Shown in pieces: positions 23,401 through 35,831 of a DNA stretch of 64,000 bases. Made by a program: the position numbers and the translations under genes. Origin of the DNA: Chelonoidis abingdonii (lineage: Eukaryota > Chordata > Testudines > Testudinidae); assembly GCF_003597395.2 (NCBI RefSeq), contig NC_133770.1, forward strand, positions 26,205,829 through 26,269,828. The letters run 5' to 3'. Position 1 is the first letter of the stretch, and the number at the start of each line of letters is the position of its first letter. The notes beneath the pieces were generated by a model. The model ran no database searches, had not been told where the DNA came from, and was given only the letters and a program-made list of their open reading frames with translations.

Positions 23401-26400
23401 CCTTGGGGAAAAGATTGTTGCCTACTGGTTTGAGGCAGTGCCACATATATCAGTCTGCTAGGGCAAATCCATGGGAAAGATCACTGTAGGAATTGTTCAG
23501 AAAAGCACAAGGCAAATGGATTTAAGAATTTTTGTCACAAAAGGGAAGAAAATGTATGTGATAAGCAGCCTGAGTCTCCTCTTAACTAATAGCTGTTTTA
23601 CTGTGGTATGGTTTTGTAGACTTCAGTGGAGCTATGCCTGATTTATCTGTTGGTATTGAGTGGAGAATTTAGTTCAAGAAAATTATACACCTTTATAAAA
23701 CAGTATTGATATTGAAGAAGGAATTATGTATCAGGAATATAAGAATGTAGTTCTTCATAGTAATGGACATTCTTCATATTTCTAAGGTGCATATGGTACA
23801 GTCTTTGGGCTCCTTGACTTTCAGATTTAGGTGCCTAAAGGTAGGCCCCTAAATCCACATTAAAGCATGTAAACTATAAGGTGTCTGATATTCACGGGTA
23901 CTGAGAACCCTTTGGTCCCATTGCCTTCAACTTGAGTTGCAGCTGCATGACCCCTTAAATGTCTAAATACAGATTTACGTGCATGATCTTAGGCACCTAA
24001 GTTTGAAAATTTTGGTTGCGGCATTTAAGCTTTATGATGAGGCTAGTGTAAGCTTTATGACGCCTTTCCTTTTGTGTAAGGAATAGTCTCCTTGTCCCTG
24101 TGTAAAGGGTAGGGGGATTCTGAAGTAACAATATATATAACTCTATTAAACTCCCCCTTTTCCTGCACTTCAGCTTAACTCCTTGCTAAAGCATAGGCCA
24201 GGGTTCTTTCTTTTCAGGACTTATCAGAAAGTGTTACATGGCGTTTTATGGAAAACCCTGACAAGCAGGTGTTAATCATCACCCCAGCCAGTTCCAATGA
24301 GAGAGAACCATGCAGTTTCTTAGTAAACAAACATTTTATGCACACAGATGACATTGTAAATGCAATAAAATGTTGTAAAGAGTCTTTGCAATACTAAAAA
24401 TAACTTTTACATAAAAGCTATTAGGCAGTAAATCTGGTAACGTTCCTTAAATAGACTTCCCCCTTTTGTCACTGTTACATATAGTTCAATGCAAGGTTTC
24501 AACATAACATCTACGCTTTACTTTAACACACACACCTCTAAACATATTACACCCTAATCTTTCCGAGATGATTTCTCAGCTGTATAGTGTGATCACAATA
24601 TATAGTGTGTATCATCTGAACTCTTCAGCTCTTGAGAAGAAAGTCAGCGTCTCAGTTCTTTTCCAAAATCTTCAGAGAAACCAGTCAGAAAACAGTCTGG
24701 GGATCCATAGCTAGCAGAATTCAACCTCGTGGGTTGTTGACTAGCCTTCAGGTGCTGGTGAAACAGAAATCTGTAGCCCTGTTTCACAAAGTGTTATAGG
24801 TATTGGGACCCAGATCTCAGAGCAGACACATCTCTCGGTCCTGTGTCAATCACTGCCTCCACAAGGCTCTTTAACTCCTATATCTATAACTCCTCCCCAT
24901 GCTGTGATTGGCTCTACTCTTGTAGGTTGAATGGGAGTGACCTTTCAGGCTGCTTGCCTACAATGAAAACATTCTGCATAGGTTCAGAAGCAGCAGCTGA
25001 GTATGTCTAGTGACTACCACCCTACTTCTGGATGTTTCTCGGCCTTTCTAGCTAAGTTTTCTTACACTACTCTTTACACAGGTACAGAGATGCACAGTAG
25101 TACAGCTAACGTCCATGTCTCGTCCCCACTGCTTCTCTCCCTTTCTTTGGGGCAAAAAATAAAAAAATCAAATGCTACCAAGTACAGCATGTGGGCTACA
25201 CTTGCTTTTAAGTGCTGGGATTTTGTGAATGATGGGCTATGTAATTACATTGGGTCACTGTAAGCCAAATTCTCCATTGGTGTATATTGGGACCGGTCCA
25301 ATGACTTCACTAGAGTTTGCCAATTTATAACAGAAGAGAATTTGTCACCTTTTGACCTGTTTTTGTTTTTTTATATTAGATATAAAGGTGTGAAAAGTGG
25401 TTGAACCATCCTATAACCTTGTCTAAAAGTCTAATGGAAACTTTGTTATTAATTCTTATTATTTGTATTATGGTACCTCCACCTTAGAAGATTGCAAATT
25501 CAAAGAAATCTGGATAACCCTCTTCATTTTTCATTTCCTCACACCCTACACACCTTGGTTAGGTCACGGGCTAAAAGCTTGGTTCTGGCAAGGCCCAAAT
25601 GCATTGAAAAAGGGATACTTATAACCCAATTGGAAAGTTTCTGCTAGAGGATGTTTTGAAGATGGTATAACATAATTTATGTACATAAAGGGATTTATCT
25701 CTGAGAAACAGAATCTGAAACAGATTTTGAACACAAAAAAACCCATGGAATAGTCTAATATTACAGTTGTGAGACATTTATTAATGCCCATAAAACTAAG
25801 AGAGCTCTTGGTGTACTATATAAGTAATTGAGCATTTTTGAGAGATGAGGTAACATTCTTCTGCTAAGTGATATCAATCTTAATGTAATTAATTCTAAAA
25901 GCATGCCCTTCATTATTTTTTTCTATTTTTACCACCGTTATCTTCATTTTCTCTTCATTCAGCAATGTCTCTTCATCTATCAGTTCGACAAGAACTTTCT
26001 CAAAGACAAACAATGCTAATGAGCCACAGACGTGTCTCAATCAATGTCTTTCTTTCCACATCTTGATGGGAATCATATAGAGCTTCTAATTCCACATTAG
26101 GTTTGTTTCCTCCTCCTCCACCCCCACTTCTGGCCTCAGAGGCATGGATTGAAAATGGGTTAAGCAGTTATCAAACAGCTTTTTATCACACTGACTAGGG
26201 GGCATTCAGTGACATGGTTGATCACTCCCAGAAGGCATAGTTTCAGCCAGCACAACTAACAAAGGTCATTGAAAAACAATTCACTCGGATTCCATTGGAA
26301 CACACAACAGTTGTAAGGAGATAAATAAGATGTTGTGCATAAAAGCAGGCCACCATGTCTCATTTCAAGCTGTCCTGCATCCAAATATTGATACATTTTG

Positions 26401-26899
26401 AGTATAGTAGTTGGTAGGAATCATTGTGGCTTCAACATTATACTGCAAAAAGTCACTGAACTGACATAAATTATATTTAAATGGGGATTTCATGAGCTTG
26501 GCTGTTGTTGCCTGACTGCAAAGTCTTAATTAACCAATGCATCACCTTACACGAGACAGCAATGCAAAGTATTGCATAGATTGCTTACACTTGTATGTAG
26601 CTGCAGTATTTTTTTTTAAAAGGAGGATGCGATAACCAAGGTAATGTAAGGTTTTAGGTAAAGCTGGCCAGGAACTTTCTGTTATAATGTATTTTTAATG
26701 GACAATGCAGTTTCCACAAAATCTGCATTTCTTCCCTCTATTTTCTGTTAGGAAAATCAAAACAAAAACATCCATTTCAGGTTGGATCTACCTGAACTGA
26801 AATGTTTTGATTTGTCAAACTGAATCTAAACATTTAGTTTTAGAATATCCATTCACCTGAACTGCTGTGGTTCCTCATGGGAGTTGTAGTTCAGCTGCT
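23401..26899. other. Unassigned sequence with a possible minus-strand LTR
   Basis: A 'taggcacctaaat'-type dispersed repeat lies at about 23825-24020, also seen at 30175-30245. About 24190-24962 has a terminus ...cctaca and, on the minus strand, a gccaatcacagc box (24900-24912) followed by a tatagatatagg motif, so it may be an LTR pointing left. An adenine-rich tract lies near 25150-25166. No host gene is recognised. Confidence 0.35.
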
Positions 26900-27794
26900 T
26901 TGCACCCTCATTCTCAAATATGAGCCAGGCTCCTCTGATTGTTGGGAGCATGTTCCTGCCTCTCCATAGCTTATCACACCCAAATGAATGGCCCAACACA
27001 AAGCATGAGCCAAATCCTTGAGCATTATCTCTGGTGTTACATCAACTATCATCAGAATGAATGGTTTTCACTGTTATCCTATGCAGAGTTTGCATATAAT
27101 AATGCTGAACTTGCCTCGACAGGAAAAAGCTCTTGTTTTGTGAACTACCAGTTTTACCCCCAATTTCACCCGGAATTATCCACAACCTGGCAGCTTCAGA
27201 ATGGACACAACTGATTCATCGTACGTAGGGGTGGAGCTAAAGACCTGCCTGGAGCTAGCAAAACAGGATTATAAACAGAATGCAGAGCCAGGATGACAGA
27301 AAGATGCCAATGTTTCCATTGGCCAGAAAGTATGACTCTTAGCAAAGCACCTCTATACCGACAGACTGTCCCATAAACTTGATGACCAATGTCCTGGCCC
27401 ACAGCATATCTGCCAACAAATCAACCCCATTGCCTTGGAACTCTACCTGGCTCGTTTTCTCAAATTGAACACGTATTTCCTGTGTCCCTATTGAAGCATT
27501 ATGTGGCTACCTTTTTCCTCACCAGATCCAGCAACCACCTCCTCACCACCAGTGCGTGTTCAGGATTATGATAAACATATCATCCATGAATTCCTCAATT
27601 TTAAAACCAAGTGGGGTATGCTGTGGTATTTGGTTGATTGGGAGGATTACAAGCTTGAGGAGTGTTCCTGGGAGCCTGCTGAAAATGTCCCTATCCCTGA
27701 ACTCATAAAAGCCTTTCAAAAGAACCATTCAGAGAAATATGGTCCATTGTCACACCAGAGAGGGGTGATGGGATGTTTCAGGTCTCAAATCTAG
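26900..27794 (+). pseudogene. Ty3/gypsy (chromovirus-like) integrase end and chromodomain, degenerate
   Basis: Plus-strand translation reads AYHTQMNGPTQ, then LEHYLWCYINYHQNEW and YAEFAYNNAELASTG, the conserved C-terminal half of a Ty3/gypsy integrase core. About 27230-27500 continues in broken frames, with an in-frame TGA in place of an expected Trp near 27330. 27501-27794 encodes YLVDWEDYKLEECSWEPAEN, the chromodomain signature, so the element belongs to the chromodomain-bearing group. Protease, reverse transcriptase and RNase H are absent, so it is 5'-truncated. It is long dead. Confidence 0.8.
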
Positions 27795-28391
27795 ATCTGT
27801 GAATTCTCCGACAGCCACCACATCCTGACCACCACCCAATGGCTGCTGAAACATTGTAGGTTGAAGGGCTAGCAGGACTACAGCCTCAGCTGAAGCACCA
27901 TTCATAGGACCCCTGATTGGAGGGTGGTCTACTCCCCTGGTTAATTCAGCCATCCTATTTAAGTCAGAAGGAGGCAGAGGAAATTGCTGCTGCTGCATTG
28001 GACTTTGCTTCCTGCATTCTGCATCCAACTCTGTTCCTGCTCCGTTCCTGGCTCTTGCCTCACCCCAGCACTCCTCCAAGTTCCCACCATCCTCCTACTC
28101 TGTGCCTGATCCTTGCCTCTTATCCGGTTTCTTTATGCCTTGCTTCTGGCCATTGGTTATCTTTCCTGACTTGGATCTTTGGCTCTCACTTCTGACTCTG
28201 GCTTGACCCTTGGTTCTGGGCATTTGGTATCTGACCTTGGCTCTGATTCTGGCTCAAACCCTGACTCTGGTAATTGGAAGTTGACTCTGGTGCTGACCCT
28301 TGACTCCGTTCCTTGACCTGGATACCTGCTTCACCCACCTGACTCTTGCTCTGAGCAGTAGGCCAGACTGCCTACATATCAGTCCCTAACA
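27776..28391 (+). mobile_element. Probable 3' LTR of the gypsy element
   Basis: A purine run (agagaggggtgatggg) just after the chromodomain looks like a polypurine tract. The following tgatgggatg would open the LTR and cagtccctaaca would close it at 28391. A cctatttaagtc box near 27953 could serve as TATA. A pyrimidine-rich degenerate repeat with ctgactctgg / cttggttctg wording fills 28120-28340. No 5' partner is present, so the boundaries are inferred. Confidence 0.45.
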
Positions 28392-28699
28392 CAGGAGAAA
28401 GCAAGAACGAGAACCAATGGCCAAACAAATTCAGATTTGAAATAAGGCTACATTTTTAACAGCGAGAGTGGTTAACCATTGAAACAAAGTACCAGTGAAA
28501 GTTGTGGATTCTCCATCTTTTTGAAGTCTTCAGCTCGAGACTGGATGTCAGTCTGGAAATCTTGATTTAGTCAAATACAAATAATTGAGTGCAATACAAG
28601 AATAACTGGATGAAAGTCTGTGGCCTGTGTGATACAGGAGCTCAGGTTGGCTGATCTAGTGGTGCCTTCTGGACTTAAACTCTTCTGAATCCATTAAAC

Positions 28700-28860
28700 A
28701 ATTTGCTTTGAGAATGCTGAATTTTTTTGGATATGAAATTTCTTTGGAATATTCCATTCAATGAAAAATTTCACTATTTCAAATTTTGTTCCAATTGGGG
28801 ATGAAAACAAATTTTAGTATTCCCTGTGGGCTGGAAAGTCCAATTTTTGATCAACTCTAG
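28700..28860. repeat. Diverged fragment of the 'gaccagctcta' hAT-like MITE family
   Basis: The AT-rich text with gaaaaatttcactatttc and the terminal tgatcaactctag resembles the right end of the MITE at 62897-63166. The left end is not visible. Confidence 0.4.
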
Positions 28861-28936
28861 TTTTAGGCCCCAGTCCAGGAAAGCTCTTAATGATGTGGGT
28901 AAATTTAAGAATGTAGGTTGTCCCATTAACTTCAGT

Positions 28937-29135
28937 GCAACTATTCATGCCTAAATGCTTTTCCAGATTAAAGTCCTAGTGCAGTAACTAAGTAGTGAGG
29001 TAATGGATAGTGTATATCTATGCACATATATAGTAAAACACTGTCCATTACCTCAGTACTTAGTTACTGCACTAGAACCTCAGTCCAGAAAAGCAAAAGC
29101 ATTCAAGCCCATGAGTAGTCACAATGAAGTGTATA
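28937..29135. repeat. Long inverted repeat (hairpin) element
   Basis: ctagtgcagtaactaagtag then tgaggtaatgga (28978-29009) is the complement of the stretch at about 29048-29079 with one mismatch in 32. Weaker pairing continues outward on both sides (aaatgcttttcc on the left against the complement of aaaagcaaaagcatt on the right), giving arms of about 90 bases. The loop is about 35 bases and AT-rich. Confidence 0.85.
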
Positions 29136-29340
29136 CATGGTGCTGGGTTTAAAGTGGAGCTTCAGTTGCCAAGCAGTAGTGAGCAAGGATGTTTGCAAAG
29201 TAGAAGAGATCCTGGTTTATCATTAGGAGCAGCTCAACCCATTTGCCTAACCAAAGATGTGCCTGTTAGATACTGCATAAGGTAACTGAAATGCTCCAAT
29301 GATCTCTCTGACTTTAAAACTGAGACCTCTGTGATAAAAG

Positions 29341-30080
29341 TGGAGCTGCTCTGTAATAAATCATAAAGTTTGTTGACATAATTATTGGGATATTCACTGT
29401 ATGTATGAAAATGTTGGTTTAGTTTAATAGGCGGCTGTAAGGAAAACAAGACAGAATGTCTCACGTTAAACCACTTCTCCCCAAACACTTGAGAGACATT
29501 AAGGGACCATGCCATTATGGGCCAAGGCTTGGGAAACAGAAAATCCAAAGGACTGAAGCATTTTAAAAGCAACACTTTTTCAAGAGGGGAGTAGTTATTC
29601 AGTAGTAGTTATCTGGGGGGAACCATACTGAGACCCAAACACCTGGTGGGGGTATCTGAAAATGTTAGGTTCACCAAGAATGCTGTCCCTGACCGGTAGG
29701 GCTTTAGGTAAGATAGACGTGTGTGGACTGTTTATGGTTTTTAAATCCTTTTCTCTGTTCTGCTTTGTTCCTATGATTTACTTATTTGGTTAAAAGAAGG
29801 CTGCTTTGTCACTGAATACTACAGACTCTCAAAGGGAAGAATTACAGATGCCAAACCCAGTTGGATTTAATGGATAAGGATTTAATGGATTTAATGGATA
29901 GGCTACTGAAGCCCAGGATTTGGTAAAATAATGGAGAATTGTGAAATTCTACCCCAGTAAATGCAAAAGCAGAAGGCCTCACACCTATCAAGGTACACTC
30001 TGAAAGACCACGAAGGGAACACAGGTGTAGCTAGCCCTGTAACTGTGAAAACATTCTTGCTTCCTAGCCACACAGGTGGG
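29341..30080. repeat. LTR-like repeat copy B (related to 22636-23400)
   Basis: It shares ordered blocks with copy A, in the same orientation, including the central ttaggtaagatagacgtgtg, cctatgatttacttattt and acagactctcaaagggaaga. A local duplication of ggatttaatgga occurs at about 29873-29901. Ends are uncertain. Confidence 0.55.
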
Positions 30081-31870
30081 AAAGTAATGATGGGATACTG
30101 CAGACAACTCCATCTATCATCTCTTTTTAGATATTATTTGGAATGATGGGTGCTTGACTACTTTGCAAATCAGACCATTTATTTCAGTGCCTAATTATGG
30201 ATTTATGGGTGCCTAACTTAAGCATCCATGTTGGAGAATTTTGGCATGAATTCAAGTGGATGTAACTACATTGTCATGAATTAATTTACACCAGCTTACA
30301 TGAGATCTGATTTCAGGTTCAAGATCTCTAGAAAAACTATATTAATATCAATATAAAATATATCACCCTTAAAAGTACATCTTCCTTATCTTGTATACTT
30401 TGATCCTGTAACAGGAGAAATGGTCCTCAAACACATTGGGTATTAACATCATTTGGCTGAAGAACTTAATTAATGCATTACACTTGTATAAGTTTTGATA
30501 TTGTGCCACTGTATTAAATAATTAATCTCCTTGATGAGCACTTTTGTAGAGCTATGCCTCCCTTTTCCAACACTAATTTTGAATAAAGGCACCAGGCTTA
30601 CCATGATCAGAAGTGGAGGTCAACAACAAGTTGAAGTAAAAATGAGCTTGGGGGGAAAAACAGAAAAATTAATTAGTAGGGGAAGTCAAAGCCTCCTTAG
30701 CATGCAAAAGAAAAACAGTGAGTTTGGTCAGCGAGAAAAAAGTGTTAATTGGTTTACATCATATTTGCTGAAGATTCATTTAATTAGAGAAAGAATGCCC
30801 TCTTCTCATCTCTGGCAAACGAGAGGTCAGAACTTCCCTTTTTCCTCTACAGTTCACACCTTCAAAATATTCTTCATCAGAGCTTTACTGTCCCATGACA
30901 AACGCATATAAGACACTGAGAGCTTCAAGAGCTGATGAAAGGCATGATCAGATACTGTGACCAGAGAATGTGTTGCTAGTTAAAAATATAGAACACAATC
31001 TCAATTTTCCCCAAGTTTCAAAACAATTTAGTTTAAAAGAGTGTTGGATTGGTAGCTCTGAAGTCTGAATTCCTCAATTTATTGCAAAAAGAGTAACGCC
31101 TGGGTCGCAGAAATGCAAGTTTCCCTAATGTTCCACCAATATACCCTAACACTGACCAGCAGGGACCCTCTCTATGGGAAACAGGATAGTTCAGTTTCCA
31201 TCATTCCTTGGCATCTCTACCAAGAATACTAATGAAGTCATGTCCCTAGTGGTGGGATTTTTACCATTGCCATTAATGGGAGCAAATTTAGGCTAATTGT
31301 TGTTGGACAATCCTATTTGACTACTTCACACACATGCATTTCAATTTGAGATATTTCAGATGCCATTAGAAATTTCATCTAGAAACCTCAGCAGGCTACT
31401 CGCCCATCTACATATAGACAAGGAAATTGTTTCATCTGGAAGTATTAACGTTGCATATAGTTGAAAAAATCAGTGTCCCAAGGAGGTAGCTTTGTGGATG
31501 TCTATGAGGAGTACCTCCCAAATGTGAGGGGGAAGCATGGGAAAAAGCACAGAGATGTCTGAAAATGTAACAAATGAACAATGGAGGCTGGCATTATGGG
31601 GTGATCAGAGGTGAGAGTCAGCAGCTCAGTAGCAAATGAGAGATGACAGGCAGGGTGGGGATTCACTGAGAAAGCCTTCAAAGTAAAAAAGAAGCAGAGA
31701 ATGTATGATGCAATAGAGAAGGGGGAGCCATTGGAGATACACAAAGAGAGGGGTGAGATAGACAATGTGATGAGCTAGGAAAATTATATTGTCAATATAA
31801 TGGATACGAGTGGATGGATGGATACGAATGGATACGAGTGAGGAAAGATTACATTTTCAAGGGAAGAAAA
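30081..31870. other. About 1.8 kb without a recognised gene
   Basis: A 'ggtgcctaacttaagcatcc' dispersed repeat fragment lies at 30175-30245. The 126-residue plus frame at 30531-30911 has no motif that I recognise. A simple repeat of ggatacgagt / ggatggatg units lies at about 31799-31842. Nothing else is supported. Confidence 0.4.
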
Positions 31871-32929
31871 AAGGCTGTTAGAACATAAGAACAGCCATAC
31901 TGGGGCAGACCAATAGTCCATCTAGCCCAGTATCCTGTCTTCTGACATTGGCCAATGGCGAGTGCTTCAGAAGAAATGAACAGAACAAGCAACCATAGAA
32001 TAATCCATCCCTGATTATCCACTCCCAGCTTCTGGCAGTTAGAGGGTAGAGACATCCAGTGCATGGGTTGCATGCGTGACAGTCTTGGCTAATAGCCATC
32101 AATGGACTTATCCCCCAGGAATTTATCTAATTCATTTTTTAACCTTTTTCTGGCCTTCACGACATTCCCTGGCAATGAGTTCCACAGGTTGAACATGTGT
32201 TGTGTGTTTAAACCTGCTGCCTATTAATTTCATTGAGTGACCCCTAGTTCTTGTGTTATGTGAAGGAATAAATAACAATTCTGTATTCACTATCTCCATT
32301 CCATTCATGATTTTATAGACCTCTATCATATCTCACCTTAGGTGTTCCTATTCAAAGGTGAAGAGTCCCAGTTTTTTAATCTCACCTCATATGGAAGATG
32401 TTCCATAACCTTAATAATTTTTTTGCCCTTCTCTGTACTTTTTCCAATTATAATACATCTTTTTGAGATGGGGCAACCAGAACAGCACATAATATTCAAG
32501 CTGTGGTACCATGGATTTACAGAGTGGCATTATGACATATATTGTCTTATTATCTGTCTCTTTCCTAATGCTTCCTAACATTCTGTTCGCTTTTTTGACT
32601 GCCACTGCTCACTGAATGAATGTTTTCACAGAACTATCCACAATGATTCCAATATCTTTTTCTTGAGTGGTAACAGCTAATTTAGATCCCATCATTTGTA
32701 TGTCTAGTTGGGATTAAGTTTTCCCATATGCATTACTTTGCATTTCTTAAAATTGAATTTCATCTGCCATTTTGTTTGCCTAGTCACCCAGTTTTGTTAG
32801 ATCCCTTTGTAACTTTTTGCAGTCTGCTCTGGATTTAACTATCTTGAGTAGCTTTGTATCACCTGCAAATTTTGCCACCTCACTGTTTATCCCTTATTGC
32901 AGATCATTAATGAGTATGGCGAACAGCAC

Positions 32930-33112
32930 TCATCCAAGTAAAGCTCTTTGCAGGACCCCACTATTTACTTCTCTCCATTCTGAAAACTGACCATTTATTT
33001 CTACACTTTGTTTCCTGTCTTTTAACCAGTTACTGATCCATGAGAGGACCTTCCCTGCTATCCCATGACTGCTCACTTTGTTTAAGAGCCTTTGATGAGG
33101 GAACCTTGTCAA
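32930..33112 (-). pseudogene. CR1 ORF2 reverse-transcriptase fragment
   Basis: The residues [20 protein letters not shown] and [10 protein letters not shown] are the part of CR1 reverse transcriptase between the motif ending QKDFDK and the catalytic FADD box. Where active CR1 copies have GVPQGSVLGP, this copy has GVLQRALLG. The catalytic box itself lies further left (about 32850-32900) in a different, broken frame. Confidence 0.8.
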
Positions 33113-33133
33113 AGTCTTTCTGAAAGTCCAAGT

Positions 33134-34038
33134 TGTCGTAGCTCCTACTCAGATTTGAACCTTAGCGTTCATAACTGAGAAGCTAGCATGAACCCTCTAA
33201 GCTCAATTACCAGCTTAGACCTGATCTCGCTGCCACCAACCAGGAATCCCAGTTCCTGGTACACTTGGGTCCCCCAAAACTTTCCCTGGGGAACCCCCAA
33301 GACTCAGATGCCCTGAGTCTCCTAACAAAGGGAAATAAACTATTCCCTCCCACCTCTTTCCCACTCAGAATTTCCTCTCTGGGCTAACCTGAGAGTTACT
33401 GATGCAACCTCTTTACATCACAATACCAAGGGAACACTGTCTCCTCTCTCACAAAAGGAAGACAAACCCAAATATCAAGAACAGGAAAGGATTCTCTTCT
33501 CCTCTCCCCCTTAGGTCTTCTCCCCCCTGACACTAGAATTAAACACAGCATAGTTTTCCCCTCCCCTCCGTCTTTCCTTTCTCCTTAACCAGGATAAAAA
33601 CTCAAACAGGTTTTAAAAAGAAACTTTATACAAAAAAAAGGAAAAAGACATTAAATCAATGAATCTCATGCATTAAGGTGACAATACACAGGCTATTCTT
33701 AAAAGAAAATATGAATAAACAGTCTTATACAAAAAGAGATACAATTAAAATAATTCCAGCAAACTACACACATGTAAAAAAAAAAAATACAAAAAAACAA
33801 TAACAGCCTATTATTTTCTTACACTTGTACTTACAACTGAAACTGAAGGATTAAACTTGAAAGAGGAAAAGATCCACCTCTCAAGTTAGAGCCAGACGAA
33901 AGACACAGACCCAAACATTCCCTCCCTGAGCTTTAAAAATCCTGTTTCCTGATTGGTCCTCTGGTCAGGTGTTTGGTTCTCTTTGTTAACCCTTTACAGG
34001 TGAAAGAAACATTAACCCTTAGCTATCTATTTATGACA
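33134..34038 (-). mobile_element. Solo LTR, 905 bp, inserted in CR1 with perfect 5-bp duplication
   Basis: It begins tgtcgtagctcctactcaga and ends agctatctatttatgaca, flanked by caagt on both sides (33129-33133 and 34039-34043). Removing it restores the CR1 text (gtccaagtacactgtagcc). It is the same family as 16348-17279 and 18438-19250. The CCAAT-type motif (attggtcctctggtcagg) reads on the minus strand. Confidence 0.9.
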
Positions 34039-34329
34039 CAAGTACACTGTAGCCACTGGATCACCTTTATCCATGTTTGTTGACTCCCTTCAGAGAAATC
34101 TAATAAATTGCTGAGGCCTGATTTCCCTTTAAAAGCTGTTCTGACTCTTCTCCAACAAATCATATTCATCTATGCATCTGATAATTCTGTTCCTTACTAT
34201 AGTTTCAACCAGTTTGCCTGGTACTGAAGTTAGGTTTACCAGCCTGTAATTGCCAGGATTGCCTCTGGAGCCTTTTTAAAAATTGGTGTCATGTTGGCTC
34301 TCTTCCAGTCATCTTGTACAGAATCTAAT

Positions 34330-34626
34330 TTAAATACTATATACCATCCTTAATAGTTGTGCAATTTCATATTTGAGTTCCTTCAATACTCTTGGCTGAA
34401 TACCTTCTGGTTCTCGTGACTTATTACTATTTAATTTATCAACTTGTTCTAAAACCTGACACCTCAATCTGGGACAGTTCCTCAGATTTGTTGCCTGAAA
34501 GAATGGCTCAGGTGTGGGATTCTCCCTCACATCCTCTGCAGTGAAGACTGATGCAACGAATTCAAAAGGCAATGACCTTTTATTCCCTGATTGGTCCTTT
34601 AGTACATCAGTCATCCAATGGCCCAA
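34330..34626 (-). pseudogene. CR1 ORF2 fragment (before the RT fingers)
   Basis: The frame holds FEFVASVFTAEDVRENPTPE and VLEQVDKLNSNKS, followed by IQPRVLKELKYEIAQLL. This matches the linker and first RT motifs of CR1 ORF2, as in the copy at 56440-56763. Frameshifts separate it from the rest of ORF2. Confidence 0.8.
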
Positions 34627-34812
34627 CTGATTGTTTAGCAGGCTTCCTGTTTGTGATGTACTTAAACATTTTTACTGTTAGTTTTTGAATCTTTGACTAG
34701 TTGTTCTTCAAATTTGTTTCTGGTCTGCCTAATTACACTTTTACACTTGACTTGCCAGAGTTTAGGGTTCTCTCAATTTTCCTCAGTAGGTTTTCACTTC
34801 CAACAAGAGATT

Positions 34813-35647
34813 ATGCTATTTTAAAGTTTGTTTGGTAAATTGACCACTTGAAGAATGGAGACTGAAATTTCCAATGCTGCCTAATTGCCCAATTCCCACT
34901 AAATTGGAAATGTCTTAGTTTTTTATACCAATTAATGGGAACTAGGCATCCGGATCCTCTTAAAATATCAGCTGGGGTTTGTAAGTGAGAGGTTCGGGAA
35001 CAGGAAAAATCATGCTCTCCCCCACACCTACCCATAGCCATAAAAGGTGCTGGCTTTGTTACAATTGCACTTACTTCCCTGAAAGTGTCCTGCAACCTTT
35101 ATTTCCGTCAGTCTAATGTATTAGCCAGAGGAAAATGTAAGCTGCATGTTAAAAACTGAGATTTCTACCACTTTTGAGGATACTATGTGACTTGAGCATT
35201 TCCTTCTTGGAATGTCTTGAGTGGAACTGCGGTAAAGTAGTACTATAATGGTTCCCTTAAAGTTACATCAGAGAAAGTCCATAGTTCAAGGTGAAAAGTA
35301 TGTCAGGTACGTCTCTGAAAAACTGTACTTACTTGCTATGGGAAAACTCATTTTTGTCAAGTTTCAAACACAGTCAAACATTATGAGTTCAACTGGAACT
35401 CTTCTGGATTTACATCAGGAGTAGTTGGTAAAAGATAGAGCAAACCCAGCAAAAATAACCATGACTAGGCAAGTTCAAACAAACAAACGAACAAACAAAT
35501 GGGGTGGGAGGGTGAAAGATGGAATAAGAGTAATACAAGTGTGTCTTCATATTCCAGCTCTGCACACAATGACAACACTATAAGTGTAACAAGAAGTTTG
35601 GTGGGAATAATTTTAGTTTGCCACTTAATATGAAGATGGTTGTGAAC
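34813..35647. other. No gene recognised
   Basis: AT-rich sequence without a supportable gene. A short (caaa)n-type patch lies at about 35474-35500. Confidence 0.4.
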
Positions 35648-35831
35648 ACAGACTCTCCCCAACTTACGCAAGCATTCCGTTTTGGAACGCCTTGTGTAAG
35701 TCGAATTTTGCATAAGTCGGGAACGTATACCTGAAAATTATGCAAACAAACAAACAAAAAAACCTTACGGAACTTTTTCCATAAGTGCAGATTTTTATAC
35801 ATCGGGGTTGCGTAACCTGGAGAGCATCTGT
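35648..35831. mobile_element. 184-bp MITE
   Basis: acagactctccccaacttac at the left pairs loosely with the complement of cgtaacctggagagcatctg at the right. Internal gcataagtcggga and ccttacggaactttttccat are also mutually inverted. I recognise it as a common turtle MITE. It has no coding capacity. Confidence 0.75.

Larger units (their letters stand above)
31873..34812 (-). mobile_element. CR1 LINE, minus strand, interrupted by a solo LTR
   Basis: The 3' end is at the left (gaacataagaacagccatac then tggggcagac) and the reverse-transcriptase region at the right. Minus-strand segments at 34330-34626 (VLEQVDKLNSNKS) and 32930-33112 ([20 protein letters not shown]) are CR1 ORF2. They match the plus-strand CR1 at 55-60 kb. 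The coding part is broken by stops and by the LTR at 33134-34038. The 5' end near 34812 is the point where similarity fades, as expected for a 5'-truncated LINE. Confidence 0.85.

Noticed and set aside
30531..30911. 126-residue plus-strand frame
   Set aside because: No recognisable domain, no splice context that I could support, and AT-rich surroundings. The length alone is not significant in 64 kb.
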